In this document: one piece after another, positions 1 to 9,020 of the stretch | How positions within the stretch are numbered: the stretch's first letter is position 1 | Layout of the letters: every line of letters begins with the position of its first letter | NCBI GenBank assembly: GCA_947488235.1 | Contig: CANLAQ010000007.1 | Span: 1 to 64,000, forward strand | Source: Flavobacteriales bacterium | GTDB lineage: Bacteria; Bacteroidota; Bacteroidia; Flavobacteriales_D; Crocinitomicaceae | Reading direction: 5' to 3' | Length of the DNA stretch: 64,000 bases | Made by a program: the position numbers and the translations under genes | The notes under the pieces: model-generated | The model's input: only the letters and a program-made list of their open reading frames with translations | Database searches by the model: none | What the model was told of the DNA's origin: nothing

Positions 1-60
1 GGGTACTAAAAGCAGAGTGAGAAACAGAGCGAAAGCGAAGTTAGGATCTCTGCTTTTTTC
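1..60. terminator. Possible terminator hairpin at the window edge
   Basis: AAAAGCAGAG (7-16) can pair with CTCTGCTTTT (47-56) over a 30-nt loop, and six T follow on the plus strand. It would best end a plus-strand gene to the left of the window. Weak, because the loop is large. Confidence 0.35.
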
Positions 61-104
61 TTCATTCTCATTTCCATTTTTAAAGCGAGAGCGACCTTGG
101 GTTT

Positions 105-2150
105 TTACCCTTCCAATTTCTTCACCATGGTTAAAATAGTTGCAATGGCTACCGTTTCACCTGTTTCATCATATACATCAACAAAGAATTTAACAATTCC
201 TTTCGGAATATCATCGTCACTTCTCTTTTCTTGATCTATTTTTTCTTTTACCGTAAACCTTACGCCTATTGTCGCTCCTGGATATACAGGTTTGGTAAAA
301 CGCGCTTCTTCGATGCCATAATTTAATAAGACCGGACCCTTTTTGGGATCTACAAATAAACCAGCTGCTTTCGATAAAATAAAATATCCATGTGCGACGC
401 GTCTTTCAAATATGGTTCCCTCCAATGAGGTAGCGTCCATGTGCGCATAGAAGTTATCTCCTGAAACATTGGCAAAGTTTACAATGTCGGCATCGCTTAC
501 GGTGTGCTTATGAGTAAAAACAGTTTCTCCGACAACCAATTCTTCGAAATGTTGTCTGAAAACATGTGGCTGTGCCTCGGGCATTGTTGCTCCCACTTGA
601 AACTGCTGTGTAATTGCTGTAATTGTATTCGGGTGTCCTTGAATGGCAGTGCGTTGTAAATAATGCAATACACCTCTCTTGCCGCCCATTTCTTCTCCAC
701 CTCCAGCACGACCTGGCCCACCATGAGTAAGCAAGGGCATTGGAGAACCATGGCCTGTACTTTCTTTAGCACAGGATTCATTGAGCACCAATATGCGTCC
801 GTGCATACTTGCCGCTCCAATCACATATTCAGTTGCCTCTTGATCATCTGGAGTAACAATGGAACTTACCAAAGAACCTTTCCCCATTTTTGCCAATTGT
901 ATGGCATCGGGGAGTGTTTTGTATGGCATCAATGTGGAAACTGGTCCAAAAGCTTCAATTTCGTGACAGGCAGTTTTGTTGAAAGGATCTGTATTTAAAA
1001 ATAAGATAGGGGAAAAGAAGGCCCCAGACTTTTTATCTGCACCATGAACTTCGAATTCATCTAAATCTCCAAAAACAATTTGTTGTGATTTAGCCAATTC
1101 TTCAACACTTGCACGCACTCGATCTACTTGAGTTTTTGTAGCCAAGGCACCCATGCGCACTCCTTCAACACTTGGGTTTCCAATTTTGGTGGAGGCAAGT
1201 CGTGCAGAAATGCCCTTTTGAACTTCTTCAAGATATTCTTCAGGTACAATTATTCGCCTAACTGCAGTACATTTTTGTCCTGCTTTTATGGTAATTTCTT
1301 TAACTGCTTCTTTGATAAATAAATCAAATTCAACAGTTCCCGGACTTGCTTTTTTACCTAGAATACTTGCGTTCAAGGAATCGGCTTCTAAATTAAAAGG
1401 AACACTTTCTGAAAGAATTCTAGGATGCGATTGAAGTATTTTTCCTGTTGCTGCACTACCCGTAAAAGTTACGACATCTCTATTATCAACACTATCAATT
1501 AATCCACGACCCAGTCCGACCAACAATTGTAAAGCTCCTTCAGGAAGAATTTTTGATGCTATGATATCTCTAACTACTACTTCACTTAAAAAACTAGTAT
1601 ACTCAGAAGGCTTTACAACTGCTGGAACACCAGCCATTAAATTCACCGCAATTTTTTCTAACATTCCCCAAATAGGAAAATTGAAAGCATTGATATGGAT
1701 AGCAACGCCTTCTTTAGGAACCATGATATGATGACCAATAAAACTTCCATTTTTTGATAGTGGCACTGCAGATCCATCTACATAATAGGGAAGATCAGGA
1801 AACTGTTTGCGCAAGGAGGCATTTGCAAATAAATTTCCAATTCCTCCTTCGATATCAATCCAAGAGTCAATTTTTGTTGCTCCTGTCCAAGAACTTACTT
1901 CGTAATATTTTTCTTTCTGCTCTAGCAAATGAAGGGCTAATGCTTTAAGCATGCGACCTCTTTCTTGAAAGGTCATTTTGCGTAAAACACTTCCTCCTTT
2001 ACTTCTCCCGTACTCTAATACTTCAGAAAAATTAATGCCGGCACTTGATACTGAACCAATAGCTGCACCTGTGATGGAGTTGAATAATAAGGTTTCTTCG
2101 CCTGAGCCATCTTCCCAATTACCAAGAATATAATTTTGATATCGTTTCAT
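105..2150 (-). CDS. paaZ: Bifunctional aldehyde dehydrogenase / MaoC-like hydratase (PaaZ)
   Basis: Bifunctional enzyme of phenylacetate breakdown: in PaaZ the MaoC-type domain opens the oxepin-CoA ring and the aldehyde dehydrogenase domain oxidises the resulting semialdehyde. Residues 1-520 form the ALDH module, with the general-base glutamate near 255 (NLEAD) and the catalytic cysteine near 294 (AGQKCTA). Residues from about 533 form a hot-dog MaoC domain with the GDNFYAHMD active-site segment and a conserved AHGY motif. The length, 681 aa, is that of classical PaaZ. No other paa genes are in the window, so the pathway must be encoded elsewhere, or the enzyme serves another ring-opening or aldehyde pathway. 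It sits alone, with rseP upstream on the same strand after an 81-bp gap. The assignment of the domain architecture is firm; the substrate is inferred. Confidence 0.93.
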   Translation of the reverse strand: MKRYQNYILGNWEDGSGEETLLFNSITGAAIGSVSSAGINFSEVLEYGRSKGGSVLRKMTFQERGRMLKALALHLLEQKEKYYEVSSWTGATKIDSWIDIEGGIGNLFANASLRKQFPDLPYYVDGSAVPLSKNGSFIGHHIMVPKEGVAIHINAFNFPIWGMLEKIAVNLMAGVPAVVKPSEYTSFLSEVVVRDIIASKILPEGALQLLVGLGRGLIDSVDNRDVVTFTGSAATGKILQSHPRILSESVPFNLEADSLNASILGKKASPGTVEFDLFIKEAVKEITIKAGQKCTAVRRIIVPEEYLEEVQKGISARLASTKIGNPSVEGVRMGALATKTQVDRVRASVEELAKSQQIVFGDLDEFEVHGADKKSGAFFSPILFLNTDPFNKTACHEIEAFGPVSTLMPYKTLPDAIQLAKMGKGSLVSSIVTPDDQEATEYVIGAASMHGRILVLNESCAKESTGHGSPMPLLTHGGPGRAGGGEEMGGKRGVLHYLQRTAIQGHPNTITAITQQFQVGATMPEAQPHVFRQHFEELVVGETVFTHKHTVSDADIVNFANVSGDNFYAHMDATSLEGTIFERRVAHGYFILSKAAGLFVDPKKGPVLLNYGIEEARFTKPVYPGATIGVRFTVKEKIDQEKRSDDDIPKGIVKFFVDVYDETGETVAIATILTMVKKLEG

Positions 2151-2231
2151 TAAAACAATGTTTTAGATAAATATAAGTCAGAATTTTCAGACCTAAGTTT
2201 TAGAAGCATAGCAATTAATAGAAAATAATCT

Positions 2232-3629
2232 TTATTTCATAATAAATCGCAGCAAATCATTTCCATTAGCATAGACCATAAGACCTAGCAACAAGACAAT
2301 ACCTACATATTGCGCATATTCTAATACCTTCTGTGGCGCTTCTTTTCCTGTAATCATTTCATATAATAGAAAGACAACATGTCCACCATCTAGAGCAGGA
2401 ATAGGAAGAATATTCATAAAGGCTAGAATTATAGATAGCAAAGCTGTATTTAACCAGAAAGCTTGCCAATCCCAAACCGCCGGGAACATATTTCCAATCG
2501 CTGCAAATCCACCAATGGAACTTGCTCCTTTTTTAGTGAAGACAAATTTAAATTGAGAGACATAATCTCCTAAGGTATTTGCTCCTAGGGTATATCCAAC
2601 AGAAATACTTTTTAAGAAGGAAAAATGTACGGTTTCAATAGCCGTAGAATCGACCAATGCTTTTGAATTTATTTGAAAACCAATGGTTCCATCTTTATTT
2701 ACCCTTGAATTGATTGCTAAGGTATCCCCACCTCGAATTACCTCCAAGGCCGTTTTCTTACCTCTTACTTGATATAGTGCTGCTTGAAGATCGTCAAAAT
2801 AAACAATCTTTTTTTCATCAACAGAAAGCAATAAATCCCCAGCTTTTAGACCCGCTTTTTTTGCAGGAGCATCAGCGACAATTTTCTCGATTTTATTTGA
2901 TTTAGACCTCAATGAGAAAGCAGGAAATGCGCCAGCTTTAAATAAGGCACGGTCAATATCTTTAGGAAGTTTCACATTTGAAATACTCCCATCTGGGTGC
3001 TGCACTTTTAAATTTCGTTTGTAGCGCAATAAAATGCATTTGTTTAACTCGTCAATACTGGTCACTTTTTCACCATCAAGAACTAAAACTTTATCTCCAG
3101 AATGAAGTCCATATTGACCTAAAAAAGGGTGTACACTTAGTCCTGTGCTTAATTTATTTGGATTCAATTCTGTTCGTCCCCAAACAAATACCACGCTGAT
3201 GTAGATTAAAAATCCTAAAATTAAATTGACAGTTACACCACCTACCATGATGATTAAGCGTTGCCAAGCTTTTTTAGAACGGAACTCCCATGCTTCTGCA
3301 GGCAATTTCATTTGTTCGGTGTCCATTGATTCATCAATCATTCCTGCAATTTTCACATAGCCCCCCAGTGGCAGCCATCCCAATCCCCATTCCGTTGTAG
3401 AGGGATCTTCTTTCCATGCTTCAGGAGATGATTTTGTGAACCAAACCGTTTTTTTAACGCCATTTACTTTTTTGTACCTAAACAAAGAAAAATAAGGATT
3501 AAAGAATAAATAAAATTTTTCAATTCTAGTTTTAAAAAAACGAGCAGGAAGAAAATGGCCCAATTCGTGTAAAGTCACTAAAATAGCAAGTGACAGAAAT
3601 AATTGTGCAGCCTTAATTAGAATATCCAT
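2232..3629 (-). CDS. rseP: RIP zinc metalloprotease RseP (site-2 protease)
   Basis: Intramembrane zinc protease that cuts membrane-anchored regulators such as anti-sigma factors. The HELGH zinc motif lies in the first transmembrane segment (residues about 21-25). A PDZ-like domain occupies roughly residues 245-310. The C-terminal segment carries the NILPIPALDGG motif, which supplies the third metal ligand (LDG). The 465-aa length fits the family, including the extra cytosolic insert usual in Bacteroidota homologues. A CAAATATA box on the plus strand (TATATTTG on the coding strand) lies 18 bp before the start, giving a short 5' leader. The dxr gene, a common neighbour, is not visible here. Confidence 0.95.
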   Translation of the reverse strand: MDILIKAAQLFLSLAILVTLHELGHFLPARFFKTRIEKFYLFFNPYFSLFRYKKVNGVKKTVWFTKSSPEAWKEDPSTTEWGLGWLPLGGYVKIAGMIDESMDTEQMKLPAEAWEFRSKKAWQRLIIMVGGVTVNLILGFLIYISVVFVWGRTELNPNKLSTGLSVHPFLGQYGLHSGDKVLVLDGEKVTSIDELNKCILLRYKRNLKVQHPDGSISNVKLPKDIDRALFKAGAFPAFSLRSKSNKIEKIVADAPAKKAGLKAGDLLLSVDEKKIVYFDDLQAALYQVRGKKTALEVIRGGDTLAINSRVNKDGTIGFQINSKALVDSTAIETVHFSFLKSISVGYTLGANTLGDYVSQFKFVFTKKGASSIGGFAAIGNMFPAVWDWQAFWLNTALLSIILAFMNILPIPALDGGHVVFLLYEMITGKEAPQKVLEYAQYVGIVLLLGLMVYANGNDLLRFIMK

Positions 3630-3646
3630 TGTATAATTTTGTGATA

Positions 3647-3654
3647 CAAATATA
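3647..3654 (-). promoter_or_regulatory. Putative -7 promoter box for rseP
   Basis: Reads TATATTTG on the minus strand, a full match to the Bacteroidota TAnnTTTG -7 consensus. It lies 18 bp before the rseP ATG. No convincing TTG -33 element is seen at the usual spacing. Confidence 0.5.
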
Positions 3655-3759
3655 ATGTTTAAACGGTCATTCTAAAAGTTAAAATTGTATAAGTACCCTA
3701 TACTAGTTTCACAGATATTTTTTCTACTGCATTGAATTGCTTAATTTCGTTGCAGACAC

Positions 3760-4476
3760 ATGCACAATTCGGACAGCCTACTTATAATTCCCACTTACAA
3801 CGAAAAAGAAAATGTTGATAAGATGGCGCATATTCTAATGGAGACTTATCCATTAGTGGATATTTTATTCATAGACGACAACTCTCCTGATGGCACGGCA
3901 ATCCTTATAAAAGAATTAATAAAAACATATCCAGAGCGTATTTATTTGGAAGAACGCATTGAAAAATTAGGTCTAGGCACCGCTTATATTCATGGATTTA
4001 AATGGGCTTTATCCAGACACTATTCGTTTATTTTTGAAATGGATTGTGATTTCTCTCATAACCCAGCGGATGTTGCAAGGTTAAAAAATGCTTGTTTAGA
4101 AGGTGCGGATGTTGCGATTGGTTCGCGTTATTGTAAAGGGGGAAAAGTTGAAAACTGGCCCATGAAACGCATATTGATGTCGTATTTCGCAAGTGTCTAT
4201 GTCCGGTTAATTTTATGGATTTCCATTAAGGATACCACCGCTGGATTTAAGTGTTACCGTGCCGATGTACTTCGTAAAATAAATCTCGATCAAATAATTT
4301 TTAAGGGTTATGCATTTCAAATTTGTATGAAATATGCAGCGCTTCAACATAAGTTCAAAGTGGTAGAGGTCCCTATAACTTTTATTGATAGAATCTATGG
4401 CGAATCAAAGATGAGTACGGGTATTTTTAAGGAGGCATTCTTTGGAGTCTGGAAAATGAAAACCATGAAATTATGA
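3760..4476 (+). CDS. Polyprenol monophosphomannose synthase (family 2 glycosyltransferase)
   Basis: GT-A glycosyltransferase of the dolichol/polyprenol-phosphate mannose synthase type, transferring a sugar from a nucleotide donor to a lipid phosphate at the inner face of the membrane. The N-terminus has the [10 protein letters not shown] nucleotide-binding strand, DDNSPDGT, and the metal-binding DxD as EMDCDFSH near residue 93. The family motifs GSRY and DTTAGFKCY follow. At 238 aa it has the soluble catalytic domain only, without the C-terminal membrane anchor of some homologues. Its stop overlaps the pyrC start by 4 nt (ATGA), and DUF4296 follows, a gene order I recognise from many Bacteroidota. 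A near-consensus TAATTTCG box ends 10 bp before the start codon. The exact sugar is inferred. Confidence 0.9.
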   Translation: MHNSDSLLIIPTYNEKENVDKMAHILMETYPLVDILFIDDNSPDGTAILIKELIKTYPERIYLEERIEKLGLGTAYIHGFKWALSRHYSFIFEMDCDFSHNPADVARLKNACLEGADVAIGSRYCKGGKVENWPMKRILMSYFASVYVRLILWISIKDTTAGFKCYRADVLRKINLDQIIFKGYAFQICMKYAALQHKFKVVEVPITFIDRIYGESKMSTGIFKEAFFGVWKMKTMKL

Positions 4477-5810
4477 CAAAGTATCTTATTAAAAACGGAA
4501 CCCTTGTCAATGAGGGAAAAAGCATGACCATGGATATGTTGCTGCAAGATGGCATCATTCAAAAAATAGACAAAAACATTTCTGCAGATGCTTCCATGGA
4601 AGTTATTGATGCCTCAGGTTTATTAGTGCTTCCGGGTTGTATCGACGACCAAGTTCATTTTCGTGAACCAGGGCTGACGCATAAAGGAAATATTGCAAGT
4701 GAATCCAGAGCTGCGGTGGCAGGAGGTATTACCTCTTTTATGGAAATGCCAAACACGATTCCGAATGCACTAACCCAAGACTTTTTAGAGGATAAATATG
4801 ATATTGCAGCAGCAAATTCTATAGCCAATTATTCTTTTTTTATGGGTGCCTCCAATGATAATTTGGAAGAGGTCCTTAAGACTGACGGAAGAACTGTATG
4901 TGGTATTAAAGTGTTTATGGGCTCCTCTACTGGAAACATGTTAGTGGATAAAGAGAAAACACTAGAAGGGTTATTTTCTAAAGTCCCCTTATTAATTGCA
5001 ACTCACTGTGAGGATGAAGCAACTGTTCGTGCCAATTTAGCGCTGTATCATGATCAATACGGGGAAAATATACCCATGTCTGCCCATCCTTTAATTAGAA
5101 GTGAAGAAGCCTGTTATTTATCTTCTTCTTTGGCGGTTTCACTTGCTAAACAATATGGTTCTCGCTTGCATGTTTTGCACATATCTACTGAAAAAGAAAC
5201 CCATTTATTCGACAATAGCATTCCTTTAGCAGAGAAAAAAATCACAGCAGAGGCTTGTATTCATCATTTATGGTTTTCGGAAGAAGATTATTTAGATAAA
5301 AACACCTTAATAAAATGGAATCCAGCGGTAAAAAAAGCCAGTGATAGAGCTGGTATTTGGGAAGCCTTATTGGACAATCGGATTGATGTAATTGCTACCG
5401 ATCATGCTCCACATACATTGGAAGAAAAATTAAGAAAATACGACCATGCTCCATCAGGAGGTCCTTTAGTTCAGCATGCTTTATTGGCAATGCTCGACAA
5501 AGTTAAAGAGGGATACATTACTGTAGAAAGAATGGTCGAAAAAATGGCGCATGCTCCCGCTATTTTATTCAGAATTGAAAATAGAGGATTTTTACGCGAG
5601 GGTTTTGCTGCAGATATTGTACTGGTTAACCCAGCTCTTGCTACGAAAGTTAAGAATGAGGAGGTTCTTTATAAATGTGCTTGGACACCATTTAACGATT
5701 ATACTTTTTCATCTGCAATCTCCAAGACTTTTGTTAATGGAAACTTGGTTTTTAGTGATGGGAAAATCCAAGAGCAGGGCAGTGGTCAACGCTTAACTTT
5801 TAGGGTCTAA
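4473..5810 (+). CDS. pyrC: Dihydroorotase
   Basis: Amidohydrolase that closes carbamoyl-aspartate to dihydroorotate in pyrimidine synthesis. The 445-aa length fits class I dihydroorotases. Visible motifs are [12 protein letters not shown] (residues about 61-72), [14 protein letters not shown] with the lysine expected to be carbamylated, the ATHCEDE and VLHISTEKE metal-histidine segments, and ATDHAPHT with the catalytic aspartate. The first metal ligand block is odd: it reads DDQVH rather than the usual DxHxH, so the first histidine is glutamine (residue 60). I recall the same form in other Bacteroidota enzymes, so it is probably a lineage trait rather than a loss of function. It is translationally coupled to the DPM synthase upstream and to the DUF4296 gene downstream (1-nt overlap). 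Confidence 0.92.
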   Translation: MTKYLIKNGTLVNEGKSMTMDMLLQDGIIQKIDKNISADASMEVIDASGLLVLPGCIDDQVHFREPGLTHKGNIASESRAAVAGGITSFMEMPNTIPNALTQDFLEDKYDIAAANSIANYSFFMGASNDNLEEVLKTDGRTVCGIKVFMGSSTGNMLVDKEKTLEGLFSKVPLLIATHCEDEATVRANLALYHDQYGENIPMSAHPLIRSEEACYLSSSLAVSLAKQYGSRLHVLHISTEKETHLFDNSIPLAEKKITAEACIHHLWFSEEDYLDKNTLIKWNPAVKKASDRAGIWEALLDNRIDVIATDHAPHTLEEKLRKYDHAPSGGPLVQHALLAMLDKVKEGYITVERMVEKMAHAPAILFRIENRGFLREGFAADIVLVNPALATKVKNEEVLYKCAWTPFNDYTFSSAISKTFVNGNLVFSDGKIQEQGSGQRLTFRV

Positions 5811-6151
5811 TGAAACAACTGTCACATCTATTTATTTTAATTTCCTTTGTTTTCAGTTGTTCACAGCAACCCGCTCCCGCAAAACCCAATAATTTCATTC
5901 CTCAAGAGGAAATGTCACAAATAATGGAGGAGGTAATGTTGCTAGAAGCTTTCTATCAAAAAAAATATGGTGCGCCTTCTGTGTATAAAGATCCACTAGC
6001 TTTAGCAGCCGAAGGAGTCTTTAAGAAACATAAAATATCAGCAAAAATTTACGAAGATAATTTTACCTATTATGCCCAGCAATATGAGATCTTTAAAGAG
6101 ATGAATGATGCTATTATTGAAAGGCTGAATAAAAAAATTGTAAAGCCTTAG
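5810..6151 (+). CDS. DUF4296 lipoprotein
   Basis: Small 113-aa exported protein. The N-terminus is a lipoprotein signal ending in a lipobox-like FVFSC with the modified cysteine at residue 17, followed by a short proline-rich linker. The rest is a helical domain with the pattern of DUF4296 (IPQEEMSQIMEEVMLLEAF near residues 30-50 and FTYYAQQYEIF near 85). Function unknown. It overlaps the end of pyrC by one base, so it is probably co-translated. Its stop codon overlaps the stop of the convergent HEAT-like gene by 4 nt. Confidence 0.8.
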   Translation: MKQLSHLFILISFVFSCSQQPAPAKPNNFIPQEEMSQIMEEVMLLEAFYQKKYGAPSVYKDPLALAAEGVFKKHKISAKIYEDNFTYYAQQYEIFKEMNDAIIERLNKKIVKP

Positions 6152-6714
6152 TCCAACATCAGGTCGGCATCTATTCCATCATTTTGTTCCTGAATAAACA
6201 TAGCGATTTCACTAACAATATTTGTTTTTCGGTCCTCTTCGTGCGCTCGATCAGATTGGGCATATTCTCTCAAATGTAATTGAGCTTCAAGCAGATGGTG
6301 TTCTTCAAAAGGCCCTTCAAGATTTTCTAGAATCGTCAAGCATTCTAAGGCCTCCATAAAGTTTCCTTCTACCGCGATTTCAACGAAGTCAGCTAAATAG
6401 TCACTGTAATCTAGTCTACTATTCCAAACAACGGTAAGCAAAGCTTGTCTGAGCATATTAAACTCCTCTTCTTTGATGTAGCGGATAAACAAATCGCGCG
6501 AGGCAGGGTCTACTACTTGTGAAAGAAAAGCCAAGATTTGTTTCTTGGTGTTTTCATTCTCAGTATCTGCTGCAATTCCAACGAGAATTTCAAGAACACT
6601 TTCCTCAGCAAATTTTTCTAATTCTTTTAATCCTTCACTTACTTTGTTGGATTGATCTCCTTGTATTAAATCAAATGCTTCTTTAATTTTTAATTTTTGT
6701 TGTGCTGTTGCCAT
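6148..6714 (-). CDS. HEAT-like helical repeat protein, function unknown
   Basis: A 188-aa soluble, acidic, almost entirely helical protein with no signal peptide or membrane segment. Blocks such as LKELEKFAEESVLEILVGI and KKQILAFLSQVVDPASRDLF have the paired amphipathic helix pattern of HEAT/ARM repeats, which suggests a protein-binding scaffold. It begins 18 bp after rsmA and looks co-transcribed with DUF4286 and rsmA, so a link to ribosome biogenesis or translation is possible but is only inference from context. I do not recognise a named family. Confidence 0.7.
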   Translation of the reverse strand: MATAQQKLKIKEAFDLIQGDQSNKVSEGLKELEKFAEESVLEILVGIAADTENENTKKQILAFLSQVVDPASRDLFIRYIKEEEFNMLRQALLTVVWNSRLDYSDYLADFVEIAVEGNFMEALECLTILENLEGPFEEHHLLEAQLHLREYAQSDRAHEEDRKTNIVSEIAMFIQEQNDGIDADLMLD

Positions 6715-6732
6715 TATATTATATCATTTTAA

Positions 6733-7509
6733 TTATACCAATCCTTCAATAAATTCTGTTAATCGAATAAATGCATCAACCGAAAGTCGTTCAGGTCTTT
6801 GTTGTGAGAATTCTTCCGGAAGCTCATGTCCTTTAGTCATACTTTTAAGAGAATTACGCATGGTCTTTCTCCTTTGATTAAAGGCAGTCTTCACGACTTG
6901 AATAAATAATTTTTCACTGCAAGGCAAAGAAGTTCGTTCATTTCTTGTGCAGCGAATTACTCCTGACTTGACCTTCGGAGGTGGGTCAAAAACATCTTCA
7001 TTTACCGTAAAACAGTATTCAATATCATAAAATGTTTGCAGTAATACACTGATGATTCCATACTCTTTTGTTCCAGGTTTTTCTGCAACTCTTACGGCAA
7101 CTTCCTTTTGGAACATTCCCATAATTTCTTGAACTTGATGACGATAATCAAGACATTTAAATAGAATTTGAGAAGAAATATTATAAGGAAAATTTCCCAC
7201 TACTGAAAACGGACCATCACCCATAATTTCGGATAAATCAGCCCTTAAGAAGTCATAATTTAAGATGCGATCACTGAGTTGGGGAAGTTCTTTATTGAGG
7301 TAGGCAATAGAATCAGTATCCACTTCCATTAAATAAAGATCTAAATCTCCTCTTTCGATTAAAGGTCTTGTAAGTGCTGCTGTCCCAGGACCAATTTCTA
7401 TGACTTTGAAACAGTCGCGATGACCAGAAAAGGCATCAGCTATTGCTTTACTCACAGTTTTGTCAATTAAAAAATGTTGACCGAGGTGTTTTTTAGGGCG
7501 AACTATCAT
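6733..7509 (-). CDS. rsmA: 16S rRNA (A1518/A1519-N6) dimethyltransferase RsmA/KsgA
   Basis: SAM-dependent enzyme that dimethylates two adjacent adenines near the 3' end of 16S rRNA during 30S assembly. Visible motifs: the N-terminal PKKHLGQHFL, motif I VIEIGPGTAALT (residues 36-47) for SAM, the acidic EVD at the end of strand 2, and the catalytic NFPYN (residues 106-110), where the more usual form is NLPYN. The C-terminal FNQRRKTMRNSL segment is typical. Length 258 aa fits. The start overlaps the upstream DUF4286 gene by 4 nt. Confidence 0.95.
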   Translation of the reverse strand: MIVRPKKHLGQHFLIDKTVSKAIADAFSGHRDCFKVIEIGPGTAALTRPLIERGDLDLYLMEVDTDSIAYLNKELPQLSDRILNYDFLRADLSEIMGDGPFSVVGNFPYNISSQILFKCLDYRHQVQEIMGMFQKEVAVRVAEKPGTKEYGIISVLLQTFYDIEYCFTVNEDVFDPPPKVKSGVIRCTRNERTSLPCSEKLFIQVVKTAFNQRRKTMRNSLKSMTKGHELPEEFSQQRPERLSVDAFIRLTEFIEGLV

Positions 7510-7823
7510 GAAGGATTAAATACTTCAATTAATTGAAGGTGAGTGCGAAAAGCCGCAAATTTACCTGAAAAATATTCTAAATGTTCTTTTTGTAAGGCAG
7601 GAGCATGTTGTGCGTTATAGGTATCTAATATTTCCTGAGATGCACAAAGATACATTACAGAATATGCCAATCCTCCCTCTTCTTCACCTATGATTTTAGA
7701 TAATTTTGCTTCAAGAAAACAACCTGTATTTAATACATCTGGAATGTGTTTCGTGCGCATCCATGACAGCCAATTTTCCGACTCACTTGCATCAATACTA
7801 ATAGTAACATTATAAATAATCAT
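7506..7823 (-). CDS. DUF4286 family protein
   Basis: A 105-aa soluble protein with the DUF4286 pattern: MIIYNVTISID at the start, WMRTKHIPDV near residues 22-31, and a C-terminal FRTHLQLIEVF. The family resembles a small ferredoxin-like/dimeric barrel fold, but no function is established. It is first in an operon with rsmA (4-nt overlap). A TACCTTTG box on the minus strand ends only 4 bp before its ATG, suggesting a leaderless message. Confidence 0.8.
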   Translation of the reverse strand: MIIYNVTISIDASESENWLSWMRTKHIPDVLNTGCFLEAKLSKIIGEEEGGLAYSVMYLCASQEILDTYNAQHAPALQKEHLEYFSGKFAAFRTHLQLIEVFNPS

Positions 7824-7827
7824 AGGT

Positions 7828-7835
7828 CAAAGGTA
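7828..7835 (-). promoter_or_regulatory. Putative -7 box abutting the DUF4286-rsmA operon
   Basis: TACCTTTG on the minus strand matches TAnnTTTG. Only four bases separate it from the ATG, so transcription would start at or next to the start codon. No clear -33 TTG is present. Confidence 0.45.
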
Positions 7836-7965
7836 GGGATTCATGTGTTATTCTTGTGAAAAATAAACAGTAAAGTAAGTTGATGAATTATTTTATATCG
7901 ATTAATAGAAAGTAAATGAATCTATTGAAGAAAGAATTTATAGGGTAAAAGAGATAAAAATATTA

Positions 7966-7973
7966 TATATTTG
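7966..7973 (+). promoter_or_regulatory. Putative -7 box for the T9SS protein gene
   Basis: TATATTTG matches the TAnnTTTG consensus and ends 23 bp before the ATG at 7997. The -33 element is not clear. Confidence 0.4.
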
Positions 7974-7996
7974 AAGATACAATTAAAAATATAACT

Positions 7997-8752
7997 ATGA
8001 AAAAAATCTTACTTTCAGTTTTTCTTTTTGGGCTTTCTTATGTGAATATTAACGCACAATCATGCACGCCAGGTGCAAATTTTGTTGATTCTACTTATGG
8101 TGTTTGGCCAGATACGACTCAAAATTTACCTTGGGCAACTGTAAATGTTGCTTATTCTACAGACATTAATTTCAAAGTTCCTGCAACAGTTACGATTGAT
8201 TTAGATCCTTCAGGACAGTTTGTTGGTTCACCAATTCAAAGTTTTACCGTTACTGGTTTATCTGGTTTACCAGTTGGATATAACTATGGATGTAACATTT
8301 CAGGTTGTACTTATAATGGTGGCGCAAATGGATGTGCTAATGTATATGGTACAACTGCTACTACAGGAACATACCCTATAACTATTGAAGTAGATGCTAC
8401 TGTATCAGTAACTTTAATCCCAGGATTCCCACCAACACCGGTAACACAATCAGTTTCTTTTGGTGGATATAAAATTATCGTTGGAAATGCTGGTTTAATT
8501 GAACAAGTAATTGCTCCTTTAAATGTAGTTCCCAACCCAACATCTGGAAAAATGAATATTGCTGGTTTATCTGAAGCAATGAGTTCTGCATTGGTGTCCA
8601 TTACAAATATTGAAGGAAAAGTAGTTGCATCTCAACAAATGAATGGTACTACAAATTGTGCATTTGATTTAACCAATATGGATTCAGGTATTTATTTTGC
8701 TTCTATCCAATACGCAGGTGGAGTAGAGAATATTAAGTTTATCCTTGACTAA
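7997..8752 (+). CDS. Secreted protein with type A T9SS sorting domain
   Basis: Exported 251-aa protein of unknown function. A Sec signal peptide (MKKILLSVFLFGLSYVNINA) ends near residue 20. The middle 20-165 is a glycine-, threonine- and cysteine-rich beta domain with paired cysteines (for example NYGCNISGCTYNGG). The last 80 residues form a type A T9SS C-terminal domain: NVVPNPTSGKMNI, then VSITNIEGKVV, then MDSGIYFASI. The protein should therefore cross the outer membrane through T9SS and be released or anchored on the surface. It is monocistronic: a promoter box lies upstream and a strong terminator downstream. Confidence 0.85.
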   Translation: MKKILLSVFLFGLSYVNINAQSCTPGANFVDSTYGVWPDTTQNLPWATVNVAYSTDINFKVPATVTIDLDPSGQFVGSPIQSFTVTGLSGLPVGYNYGCNISGCTYNGGANGCANVYGTTATTGTYPITIEVDATVSVTLIPGFPPTPVTQSVSFGGYKIIVGNAGLIEQVIAPLNVVPNPTSGKMNIAGLSEAMSSALVSITNIEGKVVASQQMNGTTNCAFDLTNMDSGIYFASIQYAGGVENIKFILD

Positions 8753-8781
8753 GCGTCAGTAAACCCCATTCCGATTTTAAG

Positions 8782-8812
8782 AAGCCTCTTCAGTAATGAA
8801 GGGGCTTTTTTT
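8782..8812 (+). terminator. Rho-independent terminator after the T9SS gene
   Basis: An 11-bp stem (AAGCCTCTTCA pairing with TGAAGGGGCTT, one G-T wobble) with a GTAA loop, then a run of seven T. It starts 30 bp after the stop codon. Confidence 0.85.
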
Positions 8813-8850
8813 ATGGGTCAAATTTTCTGAAGTGCATTAATTTCATAAAT

Positions 8851-8880
8851 AAAAAAAGCCCTCACATGAGGGCTTTTTTA
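8851..8880 (-). terminator. Terminator of tRNA-Cys (near-symmetric)
   Basis: A perfect inverted repeat, AAAAAAGCCCTCA / TGAGGGCTTTTTT, with a 2-nt loop. It has T runs on both strands. It lies two bases past the tRNA-Cys 3' end, so it most likely ends that transcript, and it may also act as a back-up for the plus-strand gene. Confidence 0.8.
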
Positions 8881-8882
8881 TG

Positions 8883-8953
8883 AGGTCTCGAGCGGACTCG
8901 AACCGCTGTAGACGGTTTTGCAGACCGTTGCCTAACCGCTTGGCTACGAGACC
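8883..8953 (-). tRNA. tRNA-Cys (GCA)
   Basis: The minus strand folds into a full cloverleaf: 7-bp acceptor stem GGTCTCG/CGAGACC, D arm with AGCGGTTAGGC, anticodon loop CTGCAAA giving anticodon GCA (cysteine), and the T arm GGTTCGAGTCC. The discriminator base is U, usual for tRNA-Cys. The CCA tail is not encoded. A consensus promoter and a terminator flank it. Confidence 0.95.
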
Positions 8954-8982
8954 AAATTTGATATAACAACCTATATCTGGCA

Positions 8983-9012
8983 CAAAAATAGGGAAATTAT
9001 ATCGAACTTCAA
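8983..9012 (-). promoter_or_regulatory. Promoter of tRNA-Cys
   Basis: On the minus strand, TTG (9012-9010), a 19-bp spacer and TATTTTTG (8990-8983): the Bacteroidota TTG/TAnnTTTG promoter with ideal spacing. The -7 box ends 29 bp before the tRNA 5' end. Confidence 0.7.
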
Positions 9013-9020
9013 AGATGAAG

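Noticed and set aside
497-1322. Open frames inside paaZ in other frames
   Set aside because: Shadow frames: the paaZ reading is continuous with catalytic residues in place, and these frames have no family motifs.
4473-5810. Calling the dihydroorotase inactive because of Gln60
   Set aside because: All other metal and catalytic motifs are kept and the gene sits in a conserved operon; the change looks like a lineage feature.
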